This document shows, in pieces, positions 43,868-56,610 of a stretch of DNA of 64,000 nt. A program made the position numbers and the translations under genes. Where the stretch lies: contig CAMQGK010000637.1 of NCBI GenBank assembly GCA_947000775.1, forward strand, positions 11,449,501 through 11,513,500, read 5' to 3'. Under the pieces are notes generated by a model. That model ran no database searches and was not told where the DNA came from. It worked only from the letters and a program-made list of their open reading frames with translations. The number at the start of each line of letters is the position of its first letter. Position 1 is the stretch's first letter. The DNA comes from Pterois miles (Eukaryota > Chordata > Actinopteri > Perciformes > Scorpaenidae).

Positions 43868-44217
43868 GCTGTAACAATTTATTGATTAATCGATTTGTTA
43901 TTAAATTAATTGCTAACTATTTTAATAATCCATTTATCAGTTTGGGTATTTTTTTTAAGAAAAAAAAAAGTCTAAATTCTCTGATTCCAGCTTGTCAAAC
44001 GAATGTTTTCTGGTTTCTTTACTCCTCTATGACAGTAAACTGAACGTCCTTGAATTGAGGACAAAACAAGGCATTTGAAGACGTCATCTTGAGCTTTGGG
44101 AAACTGACATTTTTCACCATTTTCTGACATTTTATGGACCAAACAACTAATCAAGCAATCGAAGAAAACAAATCGACAAACTAATCGACAATGAAAATAA
44201 CCATTACTTGCAGCCCT
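43868..44217. mobile_element. Fourth MITE family (GCTGCAA...GATTAATCGAT), copy 1
   Basis: Left end CAGCTGTAACAATTTATTGA, right end TACTTGCAGCCCTGA. It contains TTTCTTTACTCCTCTATGAC and TTCTGACATTTTAT. Both blocks recur at 48465-48785, and the GTCAACTAATCGATTAATTG end at 58685. This is a common fish hAT-type MITE. Confidence 0.75.
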
Positions 44218-46599
44218 GATCACATTCATCATCTTAACTTTATGTTGTCTGTGTTTACAGTTTGTTACACGTCCTGTGAGTAGCCAAAAATGTGTTATTG
44301 CTGATTTAGATAAAAAGTGATAAGTTTAAGTTAAAAAAGGATGTAATGTAGAAAGTTGGCTGTAGAAGCTGAAAGTATAATATGGGTTAGATTTTTAGGA
44401 TGAAGTCATTTATTTTTTCACTGCATACTTTAATGCAGCTTGGGGAAAAAAATGATGGAAGACATTATATTCTGATAATGTGACAAACTAGGACCTACGA
44501 GTTAAAATAATCTCTCCACTGACTACAATCTCTGGGGTCTTCTCTGTAAATCTTATTTTATCACACAATGCTTATCTTAGTAAAGATGTGTAGTACTTTG
44601 TGTGAGTGTGTACCCAGTTTTCAGAAGTTTTTAATCACTTTTAGGAAGATTATAATTTTTTTTTTTGCCATGTGATGTCTCTTCTATTGGAAAGGGGATT
44701 AGTGTCCCAGTTCCAAGTGGAAATCTGCAGCATGATGCACCAAACAGGGAGGCCTGAGTTGTCTTCACACATTATTGTTCAGTACATGTTGATTGAATAA
44801 CTGAGCCCTTACAGGCCACTGCAATATTAGCTTTTTGAGAAAATGAAAAGCTTTGCATGTGTCTGTCTTGTTATGGATATTTGTCATTGTCCATTTGGCT
44901 TGGAGCTGTTTGAGATGTAGTTTGGATGGAGCTTACCGGCGTTCTCTAAAAGCCACTCTAGGTAATGAAAGCCATGCAGCTTGCCAGAGCAGGATTGTAG
45001 CTTCTCTGATGCTGCTGTCAAATACTTGCTGGTCCGGCAAATATGAATCTCCAATTGTCTGATTCAGCTCTTATAGTGTGATTAAAATGTGGCATCGGGA
45101 AGGACCCTCGTGTCACCGTTTTCTGGAAACTGGTTTAGGTAGACTTGGGTCCTCCTGTGTTAAGAGATGTGGAATCACTGCAATGTAGCCCGTTTTCTTT
45201 ATTTTTATGGCACAATTTCCTCACTGGAAGGAATGAAACTGTGTAGATTCAGCTGGTAAACTGTTTCAGCTCGAGTCAGAAATGTTATTTTCTTAATTTG
45301 ATCCATGCTATAGCATATGATGAATACCTTGTTCTAACGCTGAGCCGTGTGCCTTTATGAGCTCTCAGATCCCTGGCGTGCTGTCGCGGCGCTGAACTCC
45401 TACTTCCCAGTCAGCTTTTGATCAGCGTGAGATCACACCCTAGACTGAAGTAAAAAAGAAGAGACGCAAAGCACCTCGCACTGATTTAGTTAAATGCAGT
45501 CATCAGTGTGATGAGAATGAGTCAGCTGGTGCAGCGATTCAGAGATTCGGTGTTTAATGTCCCCAAGAGGCCTGCTCAAATGCTCCTATTATCAGAGGGG
45601 CAATTAACTTTGGCTCTGTTTTCACTCTAATTGAGAAAAGAACATTCTAGTTCTCGACTATAAACAGTCCATAAAAAAAGTAATTGTGCAAAACTTGAAG
45701 ATTTTCACCATAAATTCTTTAGTGTGCTTATCAAGAGCTGCCTGATCAGCGAGTTCATGAGTATTGCTTTGAAGACACTGCTTGTTGGCTTTATACAGCT
45801 TTTTGTACTGTGCTGCAAAAACATTTGGCCGGCTCTTTTAACCAGTTTAGCTTCAAGTGTCACCCAATAACACCCAATAAAATGTGTGCTATATATTACT
45901 GCAATAATCACTGCAAGAGAACATAGAAAATAATGAAAAGAAACAAAATGCTCAACAATTATATAAACAAGGCAGACCTGGAGGCTGCTTCACAAAACTT
46001 AGATAGCAGAATAAACTGGGATTTTCTAGTTATCCTGGCTCAGTTTAGCTCTGACTCAGTTTCATGAAAGCAGTGGCACATACGTTACCATGGAGATTTA
46101 TTCTGTGCAGATCGCCTGCTCCAGACCAGGCTAACAGCCAGGCTTGATTAATCAAATAACACTGCGATCTGGTCGTAATGTGACACACCATGCATGATTC
46201 CTGCTGTGATAATCGATGTGTGTTTGCAGAATTCACAAACTGTCAGATGTCCGTATAGCACACACAGAGTTTGTAGAAGTGAAAATTACATATCAAAGAA
46301 TTAATGCACACATTTATCACCTCTGCATTGATTTATTTAAAAAGGGTGGAAGAAGAAATTGAGGAAATTAGAAAGATAAGTGATCAGGCCAATGCACACC
46401 ATAAGCATGTCTAACACAATGCATTAATCATTGCTGTTTTATATGTACACAGTATAATGGTTGTAATATTCTAGCATTGTGGATTAGTGGTTGTAATTAA
46501 TCTACATGGTAAATTTCCTGAATAACATATTTACTTCTAGTACTCAGTTTTAAAGTTGAGGTATTGGAGCAAATATGATTAAAAAAGGTATTTTAATAA

Positions 46600-47215
46600 A
46601 ATGGTCTCTGTATCTCGACGGTGCTCCTAATGGCATCGGCAAGATTTCAGACTGGAGTAAAACAACCAATCAGAGCTGAGCTGGAGTCTGCCATCTATGA
46701 GCAGACTCAGACGGTGAAACTAGGCAGCGCTGATCAAAAATGAATCAATATTCTGCTACTGTGATGACTATTTCTCTCCTCAAATGTTTCAGAAACATCT
46801 TGTATTTACTGTTTAGCTCTAAAATGAGAAAATTTGTGACCCGGCAGCCATGTTGAGATCAGTTGAGACCTAATGTCTCTGTATGTCCCTGTGTTGTCAT
46901 TGTAATGTATTTCCTGTTTTTAGCCCTGTTTTATGGTCTTTTTTTGTGTCGTTGTTCTGTGAAGCAATAATGTAGCACAACGCCCAAGACAAATTTCCCG
47001 CCCACCAGCTGGAGCACAGCCAATAGGAATGCTTTCTCTGAAATGACCTGTGACTGGTTTAAGTCTCTCGTCATGGACTAGATTTTTTTTAAAGCCTGAA
47101 AACAGAGCCACGAGGAGATGAAGTCTAGTTTTCAGCAACAATATGCTGACAGGTTATTATGAAATCTTTGCCCAGTGATGCCAAAATATGGCCTACTGAA
47201 GGTTTAAGGTAAAGT
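46600..47215 (+). mobile_element. Dispersed teleost repeat, copy 2
   Basis: Includes AACCAATCAGAGCTGAGC, GAAACATCTTGTATTTACTG, GCACAGCCAATAGGAATGCT and AGCCTGAAAACAGAGCCACG. These match the opposite-strand copy at 22080-22450. Part of it also resembles 59090-59220. Confidence 0.7.
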
Positions 47216-48464
47216 GACAAGTAACTCCATGAATGGTATAATTATGATTCCTTCGGTTTTACTGCAGCAGCCAATGGCTGTGTCTCTTTTTTCATATTTA
47301 TGCTTTACTTTGTCATAATTTGTAGATGTTGCTCACTGGGTTTAAATTACACTGAACATGTCTGCTCCATTTTGGCATCAATAACTCCATGATCAACCTC
47401 ATGGTCTGTTGAAGGAAGCCATGAATGCACATCTGTCTGAATTACTTACACCTCGCTCAACCTGTCGCATCTCCTCAGCCTGGTTTGGCTAAAGTGAGAC
47501 GTATTGAGCCAGGATGAACTGACTATACTAGGTCAAGCCTCGCTTTCTCTGTTATTCTAGACTTCTTAAATCTGCTGTTGTGAAAAAGCCCCTTGCTTAG
47601 CCTCATTGTTAATCCATAAAGGAACTTCCTTGCCTGTGTGTGTGCATGTGTTTTGTTCATACTCGTGTCTTTACTTGACAGATTGACATATCAAATGTGG
47701 AAAATGGCAGCAGAGTAGGTGCCTGGCTATGTTATTTCTCAATTGATACCTGTAAGGCCTGACGAGAGGGCCGCGCCAGGAATAACCGCCTCTGGAGATG
47801 ATTCATTATAACAACCTGGAGAAAGGTCATTTGTCCTTATCTGGGGCGAGCTGGTGACAGGTACGTTGTACTGTGGGGAGGCTCGCTGAAGCTGCCCGCC
47901 TCACGCTGCTCGCCCAATTTGAATTCAGAGGTTGACTGAGCACCTGGCACACTTAAAAGTGTAAGCACAGGTAGAGTCACCTTCACACGGACTAATCGCT
48001 TGCGAGAGTGTGCAACCCAAGCGTCTTTTGATGGGATAAAGCCCTCGATGTTTGGATGTTGTTGTGAGCTGTGTAGGCTGGTGATTTGGTGAAAAATTTC
48101 AAAATTAAACATTTAAGAATGACGTCATTACAGGGAGCGTTGAGGTAAAGATATACCAAAATCAATCATGACATATACAGTATAGGAACAAATTGGTAAT
48201 CCATAAAATATATTCAATCAATACTGCTGGTGTCCTTTGCATCTTCCCCGTGCTGCAGCATCAGTCAGACTTAGTGTGAGAGAGATTTGAATAATCTCAC
48301 TGAACAGATTGCAGTCCAGATTGCCTCTTAAATTCCTGCATTTATAAATAGGTCCTGTTTTATTTTACAAAATCATTCTAGATGTGATCAGCAGTGTACA
48401 TGATTAACATCAGACACTTGTTTTCATTAATATTCAATATATAATTTAAAATAAAACAATCAAG

Positions 48465-48785
48465 AGCTGCAATAATTAATCAATTAGTTGTAGAACTATT
48501 GAATTTAAGGGCAACAATTTTGATAATCGTTTAATCACTTTGGGTGATGTTTTAAGAAGCAAAAGTCAATATTGTCTGATTTCAGCTTCTGAAATGTGAA
48601 TATTTTTTAGTTTCTTTACTCCTCTATGACAGTAAACTGAGGGTCTGAGTTGTGGACAAAACAAGCAAGGCAGCTGATCAACACTGATCAACATTTTTCA
48701 CTATTTTCTGACATTTTATATACCAAACAACTAATTGATTCATCAAGAAAATAACTGATTAATTGATAATGAAAATAATTACATA
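48465..48785. mobile_element. Fourth MITE family, copy 2
   Basis: From AGAGCTGCAATAATTAATCA to GATAATGAAAATAATT, with the shared core TTTCTTTACTCCTCTATGAC. The right terminus is incomplete. It lies 80 bases from the next hAT MITE. Confidence 0.75.
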
Positions 48786-48864
48786 ACAAAACAACTCTTA
48801 ACAATTGAGGAATTTCCATCTATCATTAATTATGCCTGACTTTACTATTATGTTATATATTTTA

Positions 48865-49549
48865 TAGGGCTGTCAAAGTTAACATCATAATAACACGTTA
48901 ATGAAAATTGACTAATGCTGCTAATTTCTTGCATTGCAAGGCATTAACATTATATCACATTAATGCTCAGTTTTATAGCTGGATGATGTGACTGCTGTTA
49001 TCACATGAAACTTGAAAACTAGAGGAATCCACCATGTCATACTAGCTTGTCACTAAGGACGTTAAATAAGAGTCCAAACTTATGCTAAATTTTGGCGAGG
49101 AAAAACTGGAATGGCCATTTTTAAAGGGGTCCCTTGACCTCTGACCTCAAGATATATGAAAGAAAATGGGTTCAGTGGGTACCTACGAGTCTCCCCTTTA
49201 CAGACATGCCCACTTTATGATAATCACATGCAGTTTGGATCAAGTCATAGTCAAGTCAGCACACTGACACACTGACAGCTGTTGTTGGGCTGCAGTTCGT
49301 CATGTTATGATTTGAGCATATTTTTTCTGCTAAATGCAGTATCTGTGAGGGTTTCTGTTGTTTGTTAATTGATTTAATTGGCATACATTTGCATAAAGCA
49401 AGCATATTTGCCCACTCTCATGTCAAATCTCTCTTTAAGGTACATTTTGAAATATAAAAAATATGTATTAATTTGAAATTAATCGCGATCAACTATGAAC
49501 AATTATGCGATTAATCGTGATTAGATATTTTCATTGATTGCCAGCCCTA
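48865..49549. mobile_element. hAT-type MITE, 685 bp, perfect 8-bp duplication
   Basis: Starts TAGGGCTGTCAAAG and ends TTGCCAGCCCTA. Flanked by ATATTTTA on both sides (48857-48864 and 49550-49557). The longest and most complete copy of the family in the window, with ATTAATCGCGATCAACTATG-like sequence near the right end. Confidence 0.93.
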
Positions 49550-51977
49550 ATATTTTAATATCCTCTATATTTTGTGATTAGTATTAAGGCAGGGAACATC
49601 AGACATGAGGCGTTTTGCTCAACGTTAAGCTGACTGAACAATCATTTATTTCCCACTGGAGAAGGAATTCCCTCTTTAGATCAATTTCTGTTCACCACCA
49701 CCTACAATATATTGCAGTATAAATTGGGTCCCAGGCCTCAGTATAATAAGTATGGATTGAAAATCTGTCCTAACAACGGCACGGCACTAGAGAGTAGAGT
49801 AACATCTTGTGGCATCACAGAGTGCTGGTGTGGAACAAATAGCATTATGTCGCAGCACGTGTTGCGATACAGCGCATCAACCTCATCATCGTCCCTCAGT
49901 GCGAGTCGGTCCTCTTGAGGTGCCAGACGAATGGCTACAACACAGAGCTCTAAATCCTGCTCGCAAATCCAGGGATCACTTAACTTCTCATCAGTCCCCA
50001 TTCTGCTGTGGACGCTGGACTTTGCTTCATTCATCATTCTGTATAAGCCTCCCCTCTCATGTAGGGAGTCGGAGCTGCAGATTTGTTTACTTTCTTCTCA
50101 AGGGTGGTGAGAGGGAATCGTCCCAACACTGGAGGCATTTGTTTCACTTTTAATGCAAGGCATGCCTGTGAATCATAAGAAGTTACGGAGGGAGGAACAA
50201 TGTGAAGTGTCTTTGAGTGCTTCCTTTTGAGCACTACATATGAATTATCAGCAAATGGCTTTTGCCTCTCCTTGTCATCAAGAAGCAGATTATGTCTTCG
50301 TAAATATTTCAAAATGGCGCATAAACCAATGCATATTAATGCCATGTGACATACATTAGCTTTTTATTATTATTTTTTTTAACACATCTATAAAAGCCAG
50401 TGTGCTGCAAAGACCAATTTGGGTGTGTTGAGAGCTTTTAGCAACAATGTGCAGAGAAGTCACAGTTTTGTTTCAGGCCTGCGAATGCAATGCAAGGTGC
50501 CAACATGACTAATGGGCCTAACCTGTATCCTCTATCGACTTGCACAGAAATACTCAGGGATTGATTTGACTGCTTATGCCACTGCCATAATCTCCCCTCC
50601 AATGATACAGTTTCACAGCTATTTGTAAAACTGCTGTCGCAGCCTTTTTTTTTTAAATGTCGGCCGTAATATCAAAGCTGATCATGAAGGCTGCTCAGAG
50701 TGTGGAGTCATGTGTCAGCTTTAAATTCAACCTGCCTTGTCACCTCAGCGTTACAACAATGGATGGATGTTTTTGCTCTCTGGGTGGTTTGGAAGTTGTG
50801 CAACAAGGTTTATAGGTTTAATTGTTTTTTCTGAAATGACAAGACATGCACATAAGATGTGATGATTACTGAGGATGCAGCATTATTTGATTCCCAACAG
50901 TCTTACCATATCTACTTGATCACACAGTTGACGTTCCCTCAACTAAAAGCCAGTGGGATTTTCCTTTGGGTCTTTGTGGCAAACACAGGTTTATGATTCT
51001 ACTTGTTGAGCAAGACAATTACAAATGAACCCCAATTTTATGTGTTTTGAAGCGTAAATGCAATCGGACATCACAGGACAATACATCACAGTTGCACGAG
51101 TGTGAGTAAACACAACAAGGCTGTAACGACGAACGAGTCGGTGTGATGACGTCAAGTAATCTCATTTAGCAACCGCCTTTTTTAGACACATAAAGGCTTC
51201 AAAATTCAGGAGTGGGATATAAATGATGTATGTCGAACATTAAAAGAAGAAAATGTTAAAATCTCTTCAGCTTTTGTTAACCACAGACCTTATTTAAGGC
51301 ATCTGACTAAAAACCCATTGACTTTCCAGACAAGGGAAATGGAAATGCTAAAATGCTAACTCATTTCCATATTTTAAGACTCACTCCTGTAGCACTCCTT
51401 AAGATTCACCTGAACATTTTAAATTTGTAAACACCTTTCTGAAATTGCATACCTGCTCAACAACGTAGACACGTGGGCTTCATCTATTTGTATTTGCTGT
51501 GTTTAAAAGTGAGTCATATCGCACCTCTGCGTAAAGCAGCGATTCTTAAAGTTTGGTCCCCAGGGGTCTGTGAAAAGTTTTCATATTCATTCGTTTTAAT
51601 TATCATGATGTAATTTTTTTGTTTTTTGCAAAAAAACAAAAAAGACAGTTGTTCAATGAATAATATTGAGATTGTTAAATCCATAATAATCCATAGATTT
51701 GAATCTATAGCTGGAATCTGCAAATATGTTAAATACACATTTAAAGGACCAGTGTGTAACAATTAGTGGGATCCACTGGCATACATGGAATACAATGTTC
51801 CTAAGTATGTTTTCTTTAGTGTATTATCACCTGAAATCATTGTATTTTTGTTACCTTAGAATGAGCTGTTTTTATCTACATAGGGATCGCATCCCCTCTC
51901 CACGGAGTCCGCCATGTTGCACCACTATGTTTCTACAGTTCTACAGAACCCAGTTAACTCCTGCTTGTGTCGGAGTC

Positions 51978-52020
51978 AATAATAACAACAACAATAATAA
52001 TAATAATAATAATAATAATA
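51978..52020. repeat. (TAA)n microsatellite
   Basis: Imperfect TAA/CAA units within the spacer of the composite element. Confidence 0.95.
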
Positions 52021-52073
52021 GTTTCTCTTTTCTGTTGTCGCCACCTCTCTCTCTCTTGCTTCCCCACTCACTT

Positions 52074-52076
<3 letters not shown>

Positions 52077-52120
<44 letters not shown>
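52077..52120. repeat. (CA)22 microsatellite
   Basis: Twenty-two CA units in the composite element spacer. The copy at 40974 has only TACACACACT at this place. Confidence 0.95.
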
Positions 52121-52123
<3 letters not shown>

Positions 52124-53255
52124 ACACACTGTCTCTGCTCCCAATGCCTGCACCTTTTAATGGTCCTAGCGGACCAGATTGCAACCAACTGAACCTACTC
52201 TGGTGTGCCAAACTACGACGGCACGTGCCAAAACATGAAATTTTCCGGGCCCTATCTTGAGCCAGTGTTTTGATTGACTATTCTGGGCTACTATAGAAAC
52301 GTGGCTGCCAGCCCTCGTGAAGAGGATCCACTTCCTATGTACATATAAATGGCTCATTCTAAGGTAACGAAAACATGATTCTTATTTTTGAGTGATTATA
52401 CACTAAATATGTTAAATAATTTCTATTTCTGCCAATAGATCTCCCTAAATGTCATTTACACATTGTTCACATTGTTCCTTTAATATTTGTACATTTCTCT
52501 TGCATTGTTCTTTCACATGACTAAGACTGTAGAAGTGTAAAAAATAGGCTATGTCAAATTATTCCAAGGGACATACCTGAGGTGGACCCTTGTATAATCT
52601 CTGTCTTGTAAGGGCCGGGGTCCTTGACTGAAAAAAAAAACACTGTCTTAAAGAGTGAAGGGAGAGAGCTGAGCTCTAAGCAGCTGTTCTAGACTGTGGC
52701 CTTTCCATGTAGATGATTGATTCAGGTGCGGTGAGGAGGGAGAAGAGGGATCAGGCTTTGGGCTGTGTCCGTTAATCACACTGTATTACCACACAGGAGG
52801 CATTTATCACCAAACACCAAAGGCTTCAGTCCACGGGGAACACTGAAACCAATCTCATCGCTTACATGCAATCCATCCAGGTCCACGAAAAGCAGCCCTG
52901 TTGAGCGCCACCACATCCATTTTCTCTGTAAGAGGGGGATGTTCCACTGAAAAAGTAAGTGGCAAAGACCAGAGAGGAAAGAGGGGGTTTGAAGAGACTT
53001 TGGGTTAAGTCCTTCGGAGGTCCTTTGTGGTATTTTTTTGTTGTTTTTACCTCATCCAATGTCGCAGCCTTGTGTGGCGTTGGTGTCACATCATATAGTG
53101 CAACATTTTCAGCCCTGTGTTAAAACAAGTGACTATGTTGGTTGGGGCTTGTGGCTTCAATCACAGATGAGACACTAAAATACATTTCATTTTATCTTTT
53201 GATGCAACAAAGGTAAACAGTAGAAATACGGTGTTCACGTTCAGTTGATTGGACG

Positions 53256-54420
53256 GCTACCGGGCCATTAAATGTGTGTCATTAGTCATTATAAACCTCA
53301 TAGATGTGGGTCAGAAGGGACCTGCTACACCCACTAGTAGGTTTTATCATCAATTCACATGGTCAATCACTGAAAGAAGGAATGAAAGAAGACGACAGCA
53401 ACCTCTAGCAACTGTAGTAAGTGGTCTTGTTGCCTAAACTTAAAAGTGTTGCTTTAAAGTTTTGCTTACACTTTTACAACTTAGTTTTAAGTTTATGAGG
53501 CTTAACGTACATTTAATGATGGCGGTCGAGTCAGGCGCCACGTTACAGAGCAATCTACCAGGAATGGGTGCTTGCACCTTCTCTTATGTGGCCAATGCAG
53601 GGTCTTGCTGGATGATGTTGCACTGGGCTACAGAAAAAAGTTGAGCCAGCTTCAACTTTTTTGCCGACATTCCAGCATTTTTATGCCAGAGCCCTCTACC
53701 CAGCGGGCCCCACTGGGGATGAGGGTTTTCACACAGTGCTGTTGTCTGTCTGAACACGGCCTCAGGCTTGAATAGAGCCTGTAGACCCATGGGTGTCATA
53801 GCCAAAGCCATGCGCCAACGGCTTATCTGGCAGCCAGTCACAATTATTTTCTCATTTTTATTTTCTTTCCAGTCCGTTCTCACTCCCAACTCATCAAATA
53901 CCGCCTATATGGCAGCGCCCCATGGCATTGGCTACCGAAACAGGGAGGCACCCTTTATTGACAGCATGTGATGAACCGGGCTTTCAATGTAAACCCACCT
54001 GCGGCGTTATTTGGCGGTTAGAGCAAGTGACGAAGTATTAATAGGGTGAGAGGGGGAAAAGGATGGTGGATGGTCAAACAAACACAAGATTTTGAACCAG
54101 GAGAGCACTGTGTGAAACTAAAAGTAACTTTGACTTATTTTGTCACGTGAGTCACTAGTCATGTGACTTGTTAGTCTTGTCCGTCCAGTGAGTCATTAAT
54201 CAGTGAAGTTACCATTATCAGTGACCATTTCCTAGCCCAGCTCTAAGTGGTTGTGTTGCATAAACTTCCTGTAAAAAGTTTATTTTGAAAGAACACTATG
54301 CATGTAACAAGTGTATATTGACACCTCTCCCTGGTCCGTCCAAAAGCAACACAAGATGGGTGCCCCATACGTCGGTCTGCGATACCAAGGGGCACTGACC
54401 AAACGGTGATATTTGACGAG
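53256..54420. mobile_element. Degenerate dispersed repeat
   Basis: AAACCTCATAGATGTGGGTC near 53296 resembles the inner element ends at 35627 and 36130. ACGTCGGTCTGCGATACCAA near 54371 is a phrase I recall from fish interspersed repeats. The boundaries are uncertain. Confidence 0.4.
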
Positions 54421-56135
54421 ATGGGAGTGCAAATGTTTTGTTCTTTTGACAAATGATGTTTGATGATTTACTGATGCTCAAAGCACATGCTTTTTATACT
54501 TTCACAGGTGCCTTGTTTCTTCGTGACCATGATCATGAACCCCGATACTGAGTTAAATTTTGACTGTGCACAGGGTATTTAAACTTTTTAATCTTTTAAA
54601 CTCCAGATAACAGTCTCATTGATTATTGGCCTCCAGGATACACACACACAGGCTGCACTCACACCCTTTAACAACTGACATTAGCCATGATAATGGTTTT
54701 CCCAGCAGGGGGCTGTCTTTAAAGGCTGTGAAATAATGTGTCTTTGTGCAAGCGGGGCTCTCCCGTTGTCCCGAGTGAAAGCTTAAGTAAAAGCTTATTA
54801 TACACTGAAAGCTACAATTATCCAAAAGATGATAAGTTAGAAAACGTTTAGCAGCGTACGAGATTTGTATAATTGCAGGTGCCTATGACTGTGTGCAGGT
54901 TTGTGTTGATTCACAGCGTCACTTTTGATCAGTATGTGTGAGCTCAGCTCGTGACGGGGCTTCCTCTCGGATGGAGCCATAAAGAGGTTACTGTATATAG
55001 TCGGTTAATTAACGTCACAACACGCTTGCTATTCTCTTCACCTCTAATTTGTCGCCATTGTATGAATGGAACATGAAAATCTGCACTTTAGAGTTTGTCC
55101 ACGGGGAGTCTTGACAATATGTATCAGTCTGACATTTACATTGAGATGGAAAGTGTGACCGAGCGAGGTTGCATGTGTGACTCCTGGTATAATTGTTTAA
55201 AAGCGAATGCACAGAACCACACACTCCCTCAGGACCTCAGCACTGATGCTTGATAAGTTAGAGCAAACAGACGCCTGTTTATGTGCGGCTTTGATGAGCG
55301 GCTGTGTTTTGTCACATTAAGAAGACAAACAACGTCTAAGCGAGGGTAACCACTGCTGTTTTTAATTAACGCACCACACTTGCAATCACAGCAATAAATT
55401 TGTCTGCTTCGTTGTCTGGCGAAGTAGATCAAAGTCAAAGCTGTGCCAGCAGTGTGCATTTGAGGCGTGTTTCTTTCTTTTTTAAAGTAGGAGCTATGGG
55501 GAAATATACAGTTGCAGCTTTTTAATGTCACCAAGCATTTGGAGGCCTCAGCCCAGTGGAACGATAACAGAATGAAATTCCCCTCGTGTTGACAAGAGTG
55601 GCAGGACGTACAGAACTGTATATTCATGGCTGCAAATGGAAAAGAAGAGGGGTGTCCGTCTGCAGTGCCAGTTATTGATGTGCAGTGGAGGGCGGAGAGT
55701 GACATTTAACAGCGAGAGGATGAGCAGCCTCTGACCCGCTAGAAAACTCTGCAGCAGATGACCTTGCACATATACACTAGAATCAGGCAACAGTATGGCT
55801 TGTCGTTATAGGGGACTGAGGGGAGCTGAGAGGAATGGGCCCCACAGCTGAGGGGCTAGTCAGCTAGCCTCCACCTTGCCGCAGTCAGGGGAGACAAACA
55901 GGAAAATCAATACTCACACTCAGGACAGTTCACTACAAGGGCCTTTCTCAGCGCCGCTATCTGTCAGAGTCAGTCCCTCAAGCGGGGTGGGATGGGAACT
56001 GCTGACAAGGAAGGTGTCAGGGCACACTGATCACACTGTTAGAGAGCGACTGAAGTCTTGTTCAGCACCGCGGACAGCTCCAGACAGACAGTGACAGAGG
56101 GTGAGGGCAAAATGTCGGTACCAGGTTTATCCGCC

Positions 56136-56180
56136 CTTCTTCTTCTTCTTCTTCTTCTTCTTCTTCTTCTTCTTCTTCTT
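56136..56180. repeat. (CTT)15 microsatellite
   Basis: About fifteen uninterrupted CTT units. Confidence 0.96.
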
Positions 56181-56439
56181 TCCTTTAAAACACTCTTTCA
56201 TTCAATTTCTGGGAGCAATGTTATCTCTGTGTGATTGGCATTAAAAACAAATCTTTTACTAAAAGATAGAAACATTCATTCTAAATTTCATTAAAAGTGT
56301 CGTTCCATATGTTATAAATGGTAAATCGATAGTTAATTACAATTTTGTTGAAATGATGATTAATAATGTTTACTAATTATTACTAATGCTGTAATTTATG
56401 TTATTTTAACAATTTATTGTTGCATACATTATAACATGG

Positions 56440-56610
56440 TCCATCCATCTGCAACCCTTAATCTTTGGACTGTGGGAGGAAACTGGAGAACCTGGAGAAA
56501 ATCCACACTAACATGGGAGAACATACAAACTCCACACAGAAGGGCCCCAAGCCGGATCTGAACCTGCCACCCTTTTGCTGTGAGGCGCCACTGCTAACCA
56601 CCATGTAGAC
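56440..56610 (-). mobile_element. Fragment of common fish retroposon, minus strand
   Basis: GACTGTGGGAGGAAACTGGA and CATACAAACTCCACACAGAA are the complement of the TTTGCATGTTCTCCC-type segment. That segment follows the tRNA-like head seen at 35311. CTGTGAGGCGCCACTGCTAA is the complement of that head. Confidence 0.75.

Larger units (their letters stand above)
51714..52561. mobile_element. Composite inverted-repeat element, copy 2
   Basis: Same order and orientation as 40974-41712: GAATCTGCAAATATGTT, TTTAAAGGACCAGTGTGTAA, inverted right arm, CATTGTTCCTTTAA, then AGACTGTAGAAGTGTAAAAA. Two microsatellites, (TAA)n and (CA)n, have expanded in the spacer between the arms. This explains the greater length. 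Confidence 0.82.

Noticed and set aside
55229..55705. 158-codon open frame on the minus strand in the hs6st3 intron
   Set aside because: No recognisable domain, low-complexity cysteine/serine-rich composition and no splice or start context; consistent with chance.
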